Part shown: positions 41,681 to 52,561 of the stretch, in pieces | How positions within the stretch are numbered: the stretch's first letter is position 1 | Layout: each line of letters begins with the position of its first letter | Assembly: GCA_905182575.1 (NCBI GenBank) | Contig: CAJJCA010000017.1 | Span: forward strand, 1 to 64,000 | From: an uncultured Flavobacteriaceae bacterium | GTDB lineage: Bacteria; Bacteroidota; Bacteroidia; Flavobacteriales; Flavobacteriaceae | Direction of reading: 5' to 3' | Length of the DNA: 64,000 nt | Position numbers and translations under genes: made by a program | The notes under the pieces: model-generated | Database searches by the model: none | What the model saw: the letters and a program-made list of their open reading frames with translations, nothing else | Told to the model about the DNA's origin: nothing

Positions 41681-42102
41681 ATTTCTATCCCATTTAGAAA
41701 AATTAAATAATTAATTTCTGCAGTATGCTCTAAAGTTTTGGAAACAGAACAATACTTGTCAAAAGAAAGCTGGACGGCACGTGTTATTTTTTCAGGAGAA
41801 ATTTCACCATCAACAATCACCTTAACATTAATCTTGTTAAATAGTGACGGGATTTCAGTCTCATTACGCTCCCCCTCCACTTCCATTTTCAAAGAAGTTG
41901 GATTTAGTTTTTGTTTATTTAAAATCGCAACAACATCAATACTACTACAACCAGCAAGTCCCATCAAAAGAAGTTCCATTGGACTGATGCCCGCTACTTC
42001 CCCCTCTTTTTTTGACTTATTGTCTAAAAGAACGCTGTGTCCGTTTGAGTTTGTTACTTTAAAAAGATAATCCTGGTTTATCCTTTCTAAGGCTACTTTC
42101 AT
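41677..42102 (-). CDS. OsmC/Ohr family protein within the methionine operon
   Basis: An intact 141-residue OsmC-like protein. Family features: GEVAGISPMELLLMGLAGCSSIDVVAIL (first redox Cys in AGCSS, here split as SPMELLLMGLAGCSSIDV) and CSVSKTLEHTAEINYLI (second Cys). These cysteines reduce organic peroxides in characterised relatives, or handle sulfur species in some. The position between metX and metZ, with 6-base and 4-base-overlap junctions, implies co-regulation with sulfur assimilation and suggests a sulfur-related role, which is inference. Confidence 0.88.
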   Translation of the reverse strand: MKVALERINQDYLFKVTNSNGHSVLLDNKSKKEGEVAGISPMELLLMGLAGCSSIDVVAILNKQKLNPTSLKMEVEGERNETEIPSLFNKINVKVIVDGEISPEKITRAVQLSFDKYCSVSKTLEHTAEINYLIFLNGIEI

Positions 42103-42108
42103 TATTCT

Positions 42109-43080
42109 TCATGGTTTTAATTTGGGTTTAAACACTTTACTTAAAATCTTAGATACAATCTCATTTTCAATTAAAAAAGCATCATGTCCATGAATAGATT
42201 TTATTTCATGGTAAAAAATATTTTCTTTATTCTCTTTGACCAATTCAAAGGTTTTTTGATCCTCATCAGGTGTGAAAAAGACATCGCTGTCAATCGCAAT
42301 TAAGTGAATGTCAGCTTTAATTTTTTTAATTATTTCCTTCGGGTCTTTTCCATTCCTAGAAATATCAACCGAGGACAACAGATGATTCATTGCCTTGTAG
42401 GCTTCAAGTGGAAAACGATTAAAAAGTTTTTCTCCATGATGAACCAACCAGCTTTCAACGTTGTATAGATTTTTTTCAGTATTTTTTGTTCTGTTAAATC
42501 ATCCGGATAAGAAGCCGGAGTTCTGTAAGTAAGCATGGCATGAATCCTTGCGTCTTGAACCGGGTCTTTTGAGTTTTCGAGTAGTCTTTTTTGCAAAAAA
42601 GTATTGGCAATAATCCAATCAGAGGCTTTCCAATCTGCTGCAACGGGGAATAAGATTGTCTGTCAATTCAGGATATCGGGCAGACATTTCCCATGCGATA
42701 CCCCCTCCTATCGATCCGCCTAGAAGTGCGAAAAGATGAGTTATTCCTATTTTTTTTAGACCAGAATAAAATATTTTGGCTATATCTCCGGTGTGAAAAT
42801 CCAAATGATTTTCTAGGACAGAACCCTTGATTCCGTTACCAGGGATATTGAAGGCAATGATTGCAAACTGATTTGTATCGATGGTTAAGTTTGGGCCAAC
42901 AATTTCATTCCACCAACCCAATGGACCGGCAACATTTGCGTCGCCGGTCAAAGAGTGATTTATTAAAACTACGGGGGCATCATTATAGTCCTGTCCGAAG
43001 TGCTGATAGTGCAGATCGATCGTGTCATAACTCACACCTGAGTCTGTTTTAAATTGTGCTATGGAAATTGTTTTAATCAC
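42109..43080 (-). CDS. metX: Homoserine O-acetyltransferase (frameshifted)
   Basis: An alpha/beta-hydrolase-fold enzyme activating homoserine for sulfhydrylation. N terminus: LHYQHFGQDYNDAPVVLINH, then SLTGDANVAGPLGWWNE (oxyanion region), FNIPGNGIKGS and the nucleophile elbow LLGGSIGGGIAWE. The frame shifts near 42640 and 42590 (IHAMLTYRTPASYPDDLTE is recognisable) and near 42430. The C terminus holds IAIDSDVFFTPDEDQ (catalytic Asp) and SIHGHDAFLIE (catalytic His). Length after repair is about 324 codons, slightly short but within the range for flavobacterial MetX. Confidence 0.9.
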
Positions 43081-43086
43081 TTAGAT

Positions 43087-44337
43087 TTATAACGTTTTGA
43101 ATGCTTGATCTAAATCATTTTTCAAATCTTCAATGTCCTCGATGCCAACTGATAGTCTCACCAAATCTGCAGAAACTCCAGCACTTTTTTGAGCTGTTTC
43201 GTTTAATTGTTGGTGCGTAGTACTTGAAGGATGAATGATTAATGACTTTGTGTCTCCAATGTTGGCCAATAGAGAGAATATCTTGGTGTTATCCGCAACT
43301 TTCTTAGCGCCTTCAAAACCTTTGTGAAGTCCGAAAGTAACAATACCACTCTTTCCGTTTGGTAAATATTTTTCAGCTAGGGTGTTGTATTTAGAAGATT
43401 TTAATCCAGGATAATTCACCCAGCTAACTTCTTCACGACCTTCTAGCCATTCTGCCAATTCATGTGCGCTTTCAGAATGTTTTTGCATACGAATCGGAAG
43501 TGTTTCCAATCCTTGAATTACTTGAAAACTATTCATTGGACTTGCTGCTGCTCCAAAATCACGGAGTCCCTCGATTCTTACTTTTGCAATAAAAGCAATC
43601 GCTCCAAGGGCATCGTGATAAACCAAACCATGGTAACCGGCAGAAGGCTCAGTAAATTCAGGGAAGTTTCCGTTTGAATAATCAAAGGTACCTGCATCAA
43701 TAATGACACCTCCCAATGTTGTACCGTTACCTGTGATGTATTTTGTTAAAGAATGAATAACAATATTTGCTCCATGAGCAATAGGGTTTAAAAGTGCTGG
43801 TGTAGCGATTGTGTTATCCACAATAAAAGGAACTTTTGCAGCCTTAGAATGTTCGCTAATTCCTGCCAAATCAAGTACATCTAATTTTGGATTTCCTAAT
43901 GACTCCACAAAGAAAGCACGTGTATTGGGTTGAACTGCTTTTGAAAAATTTTCAACATCATCTGGATCTACAAAAGTTGTTGTAATTCCCAAACGAGGAA
44001 GCGTAACGTTAAGTAAATTGTAGGTTCCACCATAAAGGCTACTAGAGGCTACAATGTGATCTCCAGCCTTAAGAAGCACTAAAAGCGCAGTCGCGATAGC
44101 AGAAGTTCCAGAAGCCGTGGCTACTGCAGCAACTCCTCCTTCAACAGCGGCTAATCGCTGCTCAAGAATATCATTTGTTGGATTATTTAATCTTGTATAA
44201 ATAAATCCTGGTTCAGCCAAAGAAAAAAGATTGGCCGCGTGATCAGAATCATTGAACACATATGAAGTTGATTGATAAATTGGAACAGCTCTTGTTCCTT
44301 GGGTTTTTGTTACGTCATGACCCAGCATGAACTGCAT
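43087..44337 (-). CDS. metY: O-acetylhomoserine sulfhydrylase
   Basis: An intact 416-residue PLP enzyme making homocysteine from O-acetylhomoserine and sulfide. Motifs: GFIYTRLNNPTNDILEQRLA, EGGVAAVATASGTSAIA, FVESLGNPKLDVLDLAG, the PLP lysine in IHSLTKYITGNGTTLGGVI, and VRLSVGIEDIEDLKNDL at the end. Family-typical insert FTEPSAGYHGLVYHD is present. It is 18 bases downstream of the repaired metK stop and 6 bases upstream of metX. Confidence 0.94.
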   Translation of the reverse strand: MQFMLGHDVTKTQGTRAVPIYQSTSYVFNDSDHAANLFSLAEPGFIYTRLNNPTNDILEQRLAAVEGGVAAVATASGTSAIATALLVLLKAGDHIVASSSLYGGTYNLLNVTLPRLGITTTFVDPDDVENFSKAVQPNTRAFFVESLGNPKLDVLDLAGISEHSKAAKVPFIVDNTIATPALLNPIAHGANIVIHSLTKYITGNGTTLGGVIIDAGTFDYSNGNFPEFTEPSAGYHGLVYHDALGAIAFIAKVRIEGLRDFGAAASPMNSFQVIQGLETLPIRMQKHSESAHELAEWLEGREEVSWVNYPGLKSSKYNTLAEKYLPNGKSGIVTFGLHKGFEGAKKVADNTKIFSLLANIGDTKSLIIHPSSTTHQQLNETAQKSAGVSADLVRLSVGIEDIEDLKNDLDQAFKTL

Positions 44338-44355
44338 TGGTTGCTAGTTTTAAAC

Positions 44356-45613
44356 TCATAATTGAAAAGTGTTTTTAATTTCAGATAAATAATTTAATTT
44401 TTCCCATGTAAATAATTCAACGGTTTTTTCAACCCTTCCGCTGTAAGGGGATTCAAATATTTTAGGTGACCTCTTTTGGCTGTCGACCCATGTGGCCATA
44501 AGCTGCAGTTTCCAAGTATATTGGGTTCCGTAGTTTTAGACGTTGCTCAATTGCATAAGGTCGCATGTCGAAGATTTCGTTTACTTTCTCCGCAATTTGA
44601 GTGTCACTCAATGATACTTTTGCAGTACCATATGTTTTAACATTTATTGAGGTTGGCGCTACGACTCCAATAGCGTAACTGACTTGTACCAGAATTTCTT
44701 TTGCTACGCCAGCTGCAACCATATTCTTTGCAATGTGACGGGCAGCGTAGGCTGCACTTCGATCTACTTTACTTGGATCTTTTCCGCTAAAAGCACCACC
44801 ACCATGTGCACCTTTTCCACCATAAGTGTCAACAATGATTTTTCTGCCTGTCAATCCTGTGTCCCCATGCGGCCCGCCGATTACAAACTTCCCTGTTGGG
44901 TTAATATGGTAAATAATGTCATCGTTAAATAACTTTTGAATGTGTGCAGGTTCTTTATCAATAACCCTTTTGATTGCGATGTTGATGATGTCGCTCTTAA
45001 TTTTTTCGAGCATTTTCTCGTCATCCTCAAAAAAATCATCATGCTGCGTTGAAACAACGATTGTGTCGATTCTTAAGGCAGTATGATCCTCATCGTACTC
45101 AATCGTGACTTGAGATTTTGCGTCTGGTCTTAGATAAGAGATTTCTTTATTTTCTCTTCTGACAGCCGCCAGCTCAATTAAAATTTTATGAGACAAGTCG
45201 AGCGTTAATGGAATGTAGTTTTCTGTTTCATCAGTGGCATAGCCAAACATGATTCCTTGATCACCAGCTCCTTGATTTTCTTTTTCTTCTCTGTCAACCC
45301 CTTGATTAATATCTTGTGATTGTTCATGAATTAAAGAGATCACTCCACAAGAGTTTCCACTAAATTGATACTCATCTTTGGTGTAACCAATCTTGTTGAT
45401 TGTGTCCCTTGCTATTTGCTGCACGTCTAAGTAGGTTCCGCTTTTGACTTCTCCAGCCAGAATAGCTTGTCCTGTTGTTACCATAGTTTCGCAGGCAACT
45501 TTACTTTCAGCGTCGAAAGCAATAAAATTATCTAAAAGCGCATCGCTAATTTGATCAGCTACTTTGTCTGGGTGTCCCTCACTTACAGATTCTGAGGTAA
45601 AAAAATATGACAT
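44356..45613 (-). CDS. metK: S-adenosylmethionine synthetase (3' frameshift)
   Basis: Makes SAM from methionine and ATP. Motifs: [18 protein letters not shown] (catalytic His), [15 protein letters not shown] (ATP site), and [19 protein letters not shown]. Near 44465 an extra T creates an early TAA after GRQPKEVT. Skipping it gives [20 protein letters not shown], the usual C terminus, and TGA at 44358-44356. The early stop would remove about 35 conserved residues of an essential enzyme, so sequencing error is likely. It is the first gene of the methionine operon, directly under the SAM-II-like leader. Confidence 0.94.
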
Positions 45614-45619
45614 TTAATT

Positions 45620-45663
45620 GTTGCTTTAGTAGGGGATTTGACAAGATGTCGTTTTAAAGCAAC
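45620..45663 (-). promoter_or_regulatory. metK expression platform: two nested 9-bp pairings
   Basis: On the transcript, GTTGCTTTA (45663-45655) is perfectly complementary to TAAAGCAAC (45628-45620), which ends 6 bases before the metK ATG. GTCAAATCC (45642-45634) is perfectly complementary to GGATTTGAC (45707-45699) inside the aptamer core. The two helices interleave, so they probably exclude each other. Confidence 0.65.
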
Positions 45664-45713
45664 ACTGCGTTTAGCATTTTTTTATGAGGTTGCAATCAGT
45701 CAAATCCTTCCTC
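45664..45713 (-). ncRNA. SAM-II-like riboswitch aptamer
   Basis: On the minus strand: GAGG (45713-45710) pairs with CCTC (45689-45686) as P1. The loop contains GATTTGAC, TGA and TTGCAA, very close to the SAM-II core GAUUUaACyGuAUUGCAA. It is followed by AAAAATGCTAAAC, close to the AUAAAUG..GCUAAA part. A pseudoknot P2 is available between ACTG (45700-45697) and CAGT (45667-45664). Relative to the consensus, one base is missing in the loop before UUGCAA. It lies just upstream of metK, the expected target. Confidence 0.68.
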
Positions 45714-45725
45714 GTTAATATCTTA

Positions 45726-45733
45726 CAAATGTA
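45726..45733 (-). promoter_or_regulatory. -7 element of the methionine operon
   Basis: TACATTTG on the minus strand matches TAnnTTTG and lies 12 bases before the aptamer P1. The -33 position reads TTTT, close to TTTG. Confidence 0.6.
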
Positions 45734-45887
45734 TCATATATTTTAATATTTAAAAAATAATTAATCTTTTTTTAAACTATTTTTTTAATAAAGATGAATT
45801 CTTCGGTTGATTTTAACAAAACCATAAATTAATTTTTGAGTGCTATTTAAAAAAAGTGTTTATCTTTCTAATAACAAACTATTAATT

Positions 45888-46506
45888 ATGCATTTTGCGA
45901 TTGCGGGTAACATTGGAGCTGGAAAAACTAGTTTAACTGAATTATTATCAGAACATTACGGCTGGGAAGCCAATTATGAAGATGTAATAGACAACCCTTA
46001 TTTAGATGACTTTTACACCCACATGGAGCGCTGGTCATTTAATCTTCAAGTCTATTTTTTAAACAGTAGATTCCGTCAACTATTGGCTGCAAAAGGGAAA
46101 TAAAAAAACCATTATTCAGGATCGAACAATTTATGAAGATGCACATATTTTTGCCCCCAATCTTCATGCAATGGGCTTGATGAACCATCGTGATTTTACG
46201 AATTACAAGTCGCTTTTTGAATTAATGGAGTCGTTGATTGAAGGGCCAGATTTATTAATCTATCTCCGAAGTAGCATTCCTAATCTTGTAAGTAAAATAC
46301 ACAAACGGGGTCGAGAATATGAAAACTCTATCAGCATCGATTATCTCAGCCGCTTGAATGAGCGTTATGAAGCATGGATATCAACCTATGATAAAGGTAA
46401 TTTGCTAATTATTGATGTTGATGAATTAGATTTTGTTGAAAACAAAACCGATTTTAGCAAAGTCATTGAAAAAATAGATGCTGACTTTAAAATATTTATG
46501 AAGTAG
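45888..46506 (+). CDS. Deoxynucleoside kinase (frameshifted)
   Basis: A dNK-family kinase of about 206 residues phosphorylating deoxynucleosides. The ATG at 45888 begins MHFAIAGNIGAGKTSLTELL with the P-loop at residues 7-14. Then WSFNLQVYFLNSRFRQLL follows, and after a frameshift at about 46093-46105 (A-run) TIIQDRTIYEDAHIF with the conserved DRT motif, LLIYLRSSIPNLVSKIHKRGRE (lid arginines) and SRLNERYEAWI. Divergent from metK. Confidence 0.9.
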
Positions 46507-46510
46507 TTGA

Positions 46511-48772
46511 CTATGAAATTGTAATGACTGTTGGGTCGTTTTCAATATCCTCCACAATCTGCTCTACTTTAATTTCTTTTTTAATCTCCTGTTCAACTGC
46601 TGAATGACTTTCTGCATTTTCGTCTGCCAATAAAGGAGCGATCACCAATCCAATCAAACAAGTCAGCTTAATAAGAATGTTCATTGAAGGGCCTGAAGTG
46701 TCTTTAAAAGGATCTCCAACTGTGTCTCCAGTTACAGCAGCTTTGTGAGCTTCTGAACCTTTGTATGTCATTTCACCATTAATCTCTACTCCTGCTTCAA
46801 AGGATTTTTTAGCATTGTCCCAAGCACCACCTGCATTGTTTTGAAATATTGCCCATAACACACCTTACTGTTACACCAGCCATATAACTTCCCAGTGCTT
46901 CAGCTCCCATAAAATAAGCTATAACTAAAGGAGAAACAATGGTTAGCAATCCAGGGAGTAACATTTCTTTTAATGCAGCTTTGGTTGATATGTCAACACA
47001 TTTACCATAATCTGGTGTTCCAGTTCCCTCTAATATTCCGGGGATTTCTCTAAATTGTCTTCTAACTTCCTCTACCATTTCCATGGCGGCTCTTCCAACC
47101 GCTTTCATTGCAAGGGCAGAAAACACCACTGGTATCATTCCACCAATAAACAAAGCGGCTAAAACGTCTGCTTTAAAAATATTAATCCCATCAATTCCTG
47201 TAAAAGTAACATATGCTGCAAAAAGTGCAAGTGCAGTAAGTGCTGCTGATGCAATGGCAAATCCTTTACCAACTGCTGCAGTTGTGTTTCCTACTGAATC
47301 TAATATATCTGTTCGTTCACGAACCTCATCGGGTAAATCACTCATCTCAGCGACTCCACCTGCATTGTCAGCAATAGGACCAAAAGCGTCTATCGCCAAT
47401 TGCATTGCCGTGGTTGCCATCATTGAAGAAGCAGCAATTGCTACCCCATAAAATCCAGCAAAAGTATAGGATCCCCAGATTGCTAATGCAAAAAGGATTA
47501 CTGAACTAAATGTCGACATCATTCCTGTAGACAAACCAGCAATTATGTTAGTTGCAGCACCTGTTGATGAATTTCTAACGATATCCATAACGGGCTTTTT
47601 ACCTAGGGCCGTGTAATATTCTGTAAATAATGAGATTAAATAACCTACACCCAGTCCAACAAGTGTTGCATAAAACACATTGTTATTACTGATGTCTCGG
47701 GTTCCCTCACCAAAGAATCGCATTCATGCATTGTTTCTGGTAACATCCAATCGATTAAAAACCAACCAACAACACCTGTGATTAAAATTGAAACAATGTT
47801 TCCAGTATTTAATGCTCTCTGAACTTCTTTTTCTTTGGCATCATTGCTTTTAATTCGAATTAAAAAAGTTCCAATTATAGAGGAAATAATTCCAACCCCT
47901 GCAATGACTATGGGGAGTAAAATCGGTCCCATTCCGTTAAACGCATCTGAAAACTGAGTTCCAGTAGCGTCAGACATATCTTTTATGATATAATTTCCTA
48001 AAACCATTGAAGCCAAAACTGTGGCAACGTAACTTCCAAAAAGGTCGGCACCCATTCCGGCAACGTCTCCCACATTGTCTCCTACATTATCAGCAATTGT
48101 TGCTGGATTTCGAGGATCGTCTTCGGGAATACCTGCTTCAACTTTTCCAACTAAATCAGCTCCTACGTCAGCAGCTTTTGTGTAAATACCTCCACCTACA
48201 CGTGCAAACAAAGCAATAGATTCTGCTCCTAATGAAAATCCGGCAAGTGCTTCTAGCACAACTGTCATTTCATTATAAAAATTTCCACTTTCCGAAATAA
48301 AGTAAGAAATGAAGAATAAAAAGAATAAGGAAAGACCTAACACAGCAAGACCAGCAACACCTAAACCCATAACAGTTCCTCCACCGAAGGAAACTTTTAG
48401 CGCTTTAGGCAAGCTTGTTCGAGCTGCCTGTGTGGTTCGTGAATTGGCTTCAGTTGCTATTCTCATTCCTATGTTTCCAGCCAATCCAGAGAAGAAAGCG
48501 CCAAAGATAAATGCGGGGATAATAAGGATACTTGTAGTGTCTACAAAGTAAGATATCGCATAGAGCGCACCAGAAGCAACGATTACGAAAATCAATAACA
48601 ATCTGTATTCTGCTCTTAAAAAAGCAAGTGCTCCCTCTTTGATACTTAAAGAGATACTTTGCATTTTCTCATTTCCTGCATCTTGTTTTCTAACCCATTG
48701 GGCTTTGATAAACATGTATACTAAACCTATAAGTGATAATATTATTGGTAGGTAAATAATGTTTTTTTCCAT
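46511..48772 (-). CDS. hppA: Membrane pyrophosphatase, K+-dependent type (frameshifted)
   Basis: An ion-pumping membrane pyrophosphatase. The frame changes near 47690 and near 46840, both simple indels. Motifs: [11 protein letters not shown], the PPi-binding [20 protein letters not shown] followed by [20 protein letters not shown], and on the second loop [15 protein letters not shown]. The [18 protein letters not shown] segment has Ala where K+-independent enzymes have Lys, so K+ dependence is expected. Na+ pumping would be common for this subgroup in Bacteroidota and fits the Na+-NQR, but is inference. Length of about 754 codons is normal. Confidence 0.92.
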
Positions 48773-48863
48773 TTCTTAATTTCTTTTCAATTGCGGGCGT
48801 AAAAATAACCAAATTGAATAATAAAGGGGTATAAAAACTAGGGTTTTTAATATCTTTGTTTTC

Positions 48864-48875
48864 GTGTGCGCACAC
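48864..48875. promoter_or_regulatory. 12-bp perfect palindrome upstream of hppA
   Basis: GTGTGCGCACAC lies in the 127-base gap between the hppA start and the end of the next gene. It could be an operator. There is no other evidence. Confidence 0.3.
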
Positions 48876-48899
48876 TAATAATCAAGGTGTTTATAAATA

Positions 48900-51406
48900 T
48901 TAAAACGTAGGTCTAAACGCAACTCTAACGCCCATCTCAGGTGATTGAGTACCATTCAAAGCTTGGTATTGGTTTCTCCATATAAAATCTAATCTAAAAA
49001 ATCGCACTTGTCCCAAGCCAAGGTTCTCGAAACCAAAACCATATTCATAATAGGGTTTTTGATCTGGTGATTGAATCTCCAGTTGGGTATCCAAAAGCAC
49101 TTTATTTGCATTTGACAAAGACCCATAAGCCATACGAAAAGTCATTAAAAGCCTGAGTTTTAGCTCCTTTACGTAGGGCAGTCGGTTCGTTATAAAACCA
49201 TTAAAATGATGCTCAATGTGGGTGTTAAAATAAGTATCCGTGACAAAATCGTAATAGCTGAGTAGAGAAAAAGTGTTTTTTTCTAAAGAGAAAGTCTGAT
49301 TAGCAGGAACCGAAAAAAGAGAAGGCAACGGAACTTTGTCGAAAGATTTCCCTGCTTCGATGGTGGCATCTAGAATACCGAATTTACTCAATTTTATCGG
49401 GTAGTTTTGCGAAAGTTGAACTTGCGTATAATTCAAATTACTTCCAATAAAACCGGCAACTCCTTTCTTTAGTTTTATAATTGTTGAGGGATAGAGGTTG
49501 TTTCCAAATCGCTGAAAAACACCGTAACCAAAAACCTTTCGTTTTGGTGTGAATATCATTCTAAACTCAAAACCTGAATCAACATATTCGTTTTTGGTGT
49601 CACCCCCTACCAGATAGCCAATCGAAAAACGATCAGGGTCAGCTGAGGCTATATCTCTTAAATACCACAACGTACTTAAGTGCAAGTTTTTAGTGATGGC
49701 ATAATCTGTCAGCACCTTGAAATCTTGAACATCGGTTCTGAAATAATTATTCCCCCGTTTAAAAAGCGCATCAGCAAAAGGATCAAAAACAAGTGGATCT
49801 TCACTCATCAGTTTCCCGCCGAATTGCTGCAGATCATCGGAATAAGAAACACCAAAGATGACACGAGGTCGATTGCCAATTAAAAAATTAGCTGATAAAC
49901 CATAATTCCAGCTTTTGTTTTTAAGGCCATGTGTCAGATATGATTGAAATCTAAATCTGTCATTTTGGGAGTTGAATGTCCTAAAACCAACTTTTATTTT
50001 AGTACCCTGGATTTCATTACTACCCACTGTTCGCCAAAGGTCACCCAACTGAAGGCTTTTAGAGACAGGGAGATAGCCTGACGTTAAGATTGTTATGTTC
50101 CTAGATATCTTTTTAATCTGATCAACATTTTTTAACTGATTCACCATCCTAAACAACTTTTGATCATCTGCCTGAACAGGAATCTCTTTCCTCCAATAGG
50201 TTTCGTCTTGTTCAAATTGATCCACTCGAAATTGTGGTTCTTGGTCTTCAAACATTTCTAGAGCAATTCCCTTGTTCAGCTCATATTTATCAAAAAAGTC
50301 AACCTGTTTTACATAGAGTCCTTTTTCTTCGTCACTTTTGGTTAATATCGTAAAATCCGCTTCATACTCATCCTTTAATGGAAGGTAGATCGAATCCTGA
50401 ATGATAAAAGATTTCTCAAGAAACAAATTCTGAACAAGATTTAAATTTATCTTAGGATTTGTACGCATTTCAATATAGGTCAATGCATAATCCTTAGCCG
50501 TAACACTAAACTTTCCCTCAAAAGCTAGATCTCCATCCTCTATTGGAAAAAAATGAATCAAATATTCTTTTCCATTTGTAGTCTCTAGACTATCGTTTAA
50601 AACATAATGATAAACACTGTAACCATGTTTAGAAATTGGACTTACAAAAGTTCGATTCACCAAAGGAATATCATCCGAATAAACATCTATATCAAAAAAA
50701 ATATTCTGAATCGATTAAAAACAAAACCATTTTGTTCGATTCCAACGCTTCGCTTTGCAATGATCTTTTCCGCTTGAAGATCTTTTTGATTGTCCCCTAA
50801 AAAATTTCTTACGGTTTGGCCTGCAAAAACAGGAATATAGAAACCCGATTTAGTTTTATTTTGAACAATTATTTTAGACAGAGATTCGAAATCACCTTTA
50901 ATCCATTTTGACAATGAAGTGGAATCAATGTTAGTCAAACCTATTTCCATATTTCGAACTCGGTTATAGCTGTAATCACTAACCAACTTCAAACCATTCT
51001 TACGTTTATTCTTCCAAATTTTTTCAAGAATTTTATAAGCAGGGTTTTCTTTCTTTTTAAGTCTCTTTTTAGGCTTAAGCAAAAGAACAACCTCATCGAG
51101 TTGCCCCGCTTCAACCATCGTGATTTTATAAGAATTTTTGATCCTAGGTTTGAGTGAAATCACTCGAGTCTTCATCCCAACATAGCTAACCTCAAATGAC
51201 TCATGATTTTCCTCGGTGAGTAATTCAAAGTAACCTTCGAAATCTGTAACCACACCATCTGCAACATCAGTAAAGTAGAACGTGTGCGTTGGGTATTGGG
51301 GTTTTAAGATTGTCTCTCACAAATCCCTTTATTACTGTCTGCGAAAAGGAAAAATTAGAAACAAAAAAGAGAAACGCTAGATTAAAATAAAATTTATAAA
51401 TGGCGA
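48900..51406 (-). CDS. DUF5686 / carboxypeptidase-regulatory-like outer-membrane protein (frameshifted)
   Basis: A large outer-membrane protein. The N terminus has a signal-like stretch (FYFNLAFLFFVSNFSFSQ) and a carboxypeptidase-D regulatory-like domain (VIKGFVRDNLKTPIPNAHV; after a shift VVTDFEGYFELLTEENHESF). Then comes the DUF5686 body (YSYNRVRNMEIGLTNID, SPISKHGYSVYHYVLNDSLE), ending in beta-strand-rich segments and a terminal Phe, as expected for a barrel. Frameshifts lie near 51265 and 50680. No ATG/GTG/TTG is found before the signal: the likely start reads TTA AAA TCA, so the start codon may be misread. Function in the family is unknown. Confidence 0.78.
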
Positions 51407-51433
51407 ATATTGATTTTAAGTGGGGTTATTTAT

Positions 51434-52415
51434 TTAATCCCTGTACATTACTTTTTTAACCGCTTTAATTACATCAACACTGTTAGGAAGCCATTCGGCT
51501 AAAAGAACAGGGGAATAAGGGGCGGGCGTATCTGCAGTATTAATTTTTTCGATCGGTGCATCCAAGAAATCAAAGATTTCACTTTGAACCTGATACGTTA
51601 TTTCGGTTGCAACATTTCCAAAAGGCCATGCTTCTTCTAAAATCACCAAGCGATTGGTTTTTTTGACAGAATCAAAAATTGCCTGATAATCCATTGGACG
51701 AATGGTTCTTAAATCAATAATTTCACAGTCAATCCCATCTTTGATAAGAGATTCGGCAGCAGTATATGCCTCCTTAATTATTTTACCAAAAGAAATAATT
51801 CTATCATCTTTCCCTTTTCTTTTAATTTCAGCAACACCAATGGGCAGGGTGTACTCGCCCTCGGGCACTTCACCCTTATCCCCATACATTTGTTCCGATT
51901 CCATGAAAATTACAGGATCATTATCTCTAATCGCAGATTTTAGCAATCCTTTTGCATCATAGGGGTTTGAAGGAATGATTACTTTAAGTCCTGGACAATT
52001 GGCATACCAGCTCTCAAAAGCTTGCGAATGCGTTGCCGCAAGTTGGCCTGCTGACCCAGTTGGTCCTCTAAAAACAATTGGACAAGGAAATTGACCTCCA
52101 GACATTTGTCTGATTTTAGCAGCATTATTAATGATTTGGTCAATACCAACCAAAGCAAAGTTAAAAGTCATATACTCTATTATAGGTCTGTTTACCGGTC
52201 ATGGTTGACCCAACGCCTATCCCTGAAAAACCAAGCTCTGAAATGGGGGTGTCAATTACCCTTTTTTCACCAAATTCATCGAGCATTCCTTTTGAAGCTT
52301 TGTAAGCACCGTTATACTCGGCAACTTCCTCACCCATTAAATAAACGCTTTCGTCTCGTCTCATTTCTTCGCTCATCGCCTGACAAATGGCTTCTCTAAA
52401 TTGAATTGTTTTCAT
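51434..52415 (-). CDS. pdhB: Pyruvate dehydrogenase E1 beta subunit (frameshifted)
   Basis: The thiamine-diphosphate-dependent E1 beta chain of a 2-oxoacid dehydrogenase. N terminus: [20 protein letters not shown], then [19 protein letters not shown] (with the ThDP Glu region) and [20 protein letters not shown]. After a frameshift near 52170 follow [54 protein letters not shown] and the end [19 protein letters not shown]. The 327-codon length is normal. E1 alpha is not in view. Confidence 0.92.
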
Positions 52416-52561
52416 CTAAAATTATATGTATTGAAGCGCAAATTTAATTAAATGTTAACTGATAAGTTTTATCATTATCAAACTTTTTAATTTTGTTAAC
52501 CAAAAAATAGCTTCTTTAACACTAATTTAGCTGAAATGTACGATTCTCGAACTGTGACATT

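Noticed and set aside
47083-47451. Plus-strand 122-codon ORF inside hppA
   Set aside because: Ala/Thr/Ile-rich shadow of hppA membrane segments with no start context.
48851-48858. TATCTTTG as a plus-strand promoter
   Set aside because: It matches TAnnTTTG but has no -33 partner and no plus-strand gene downstream.
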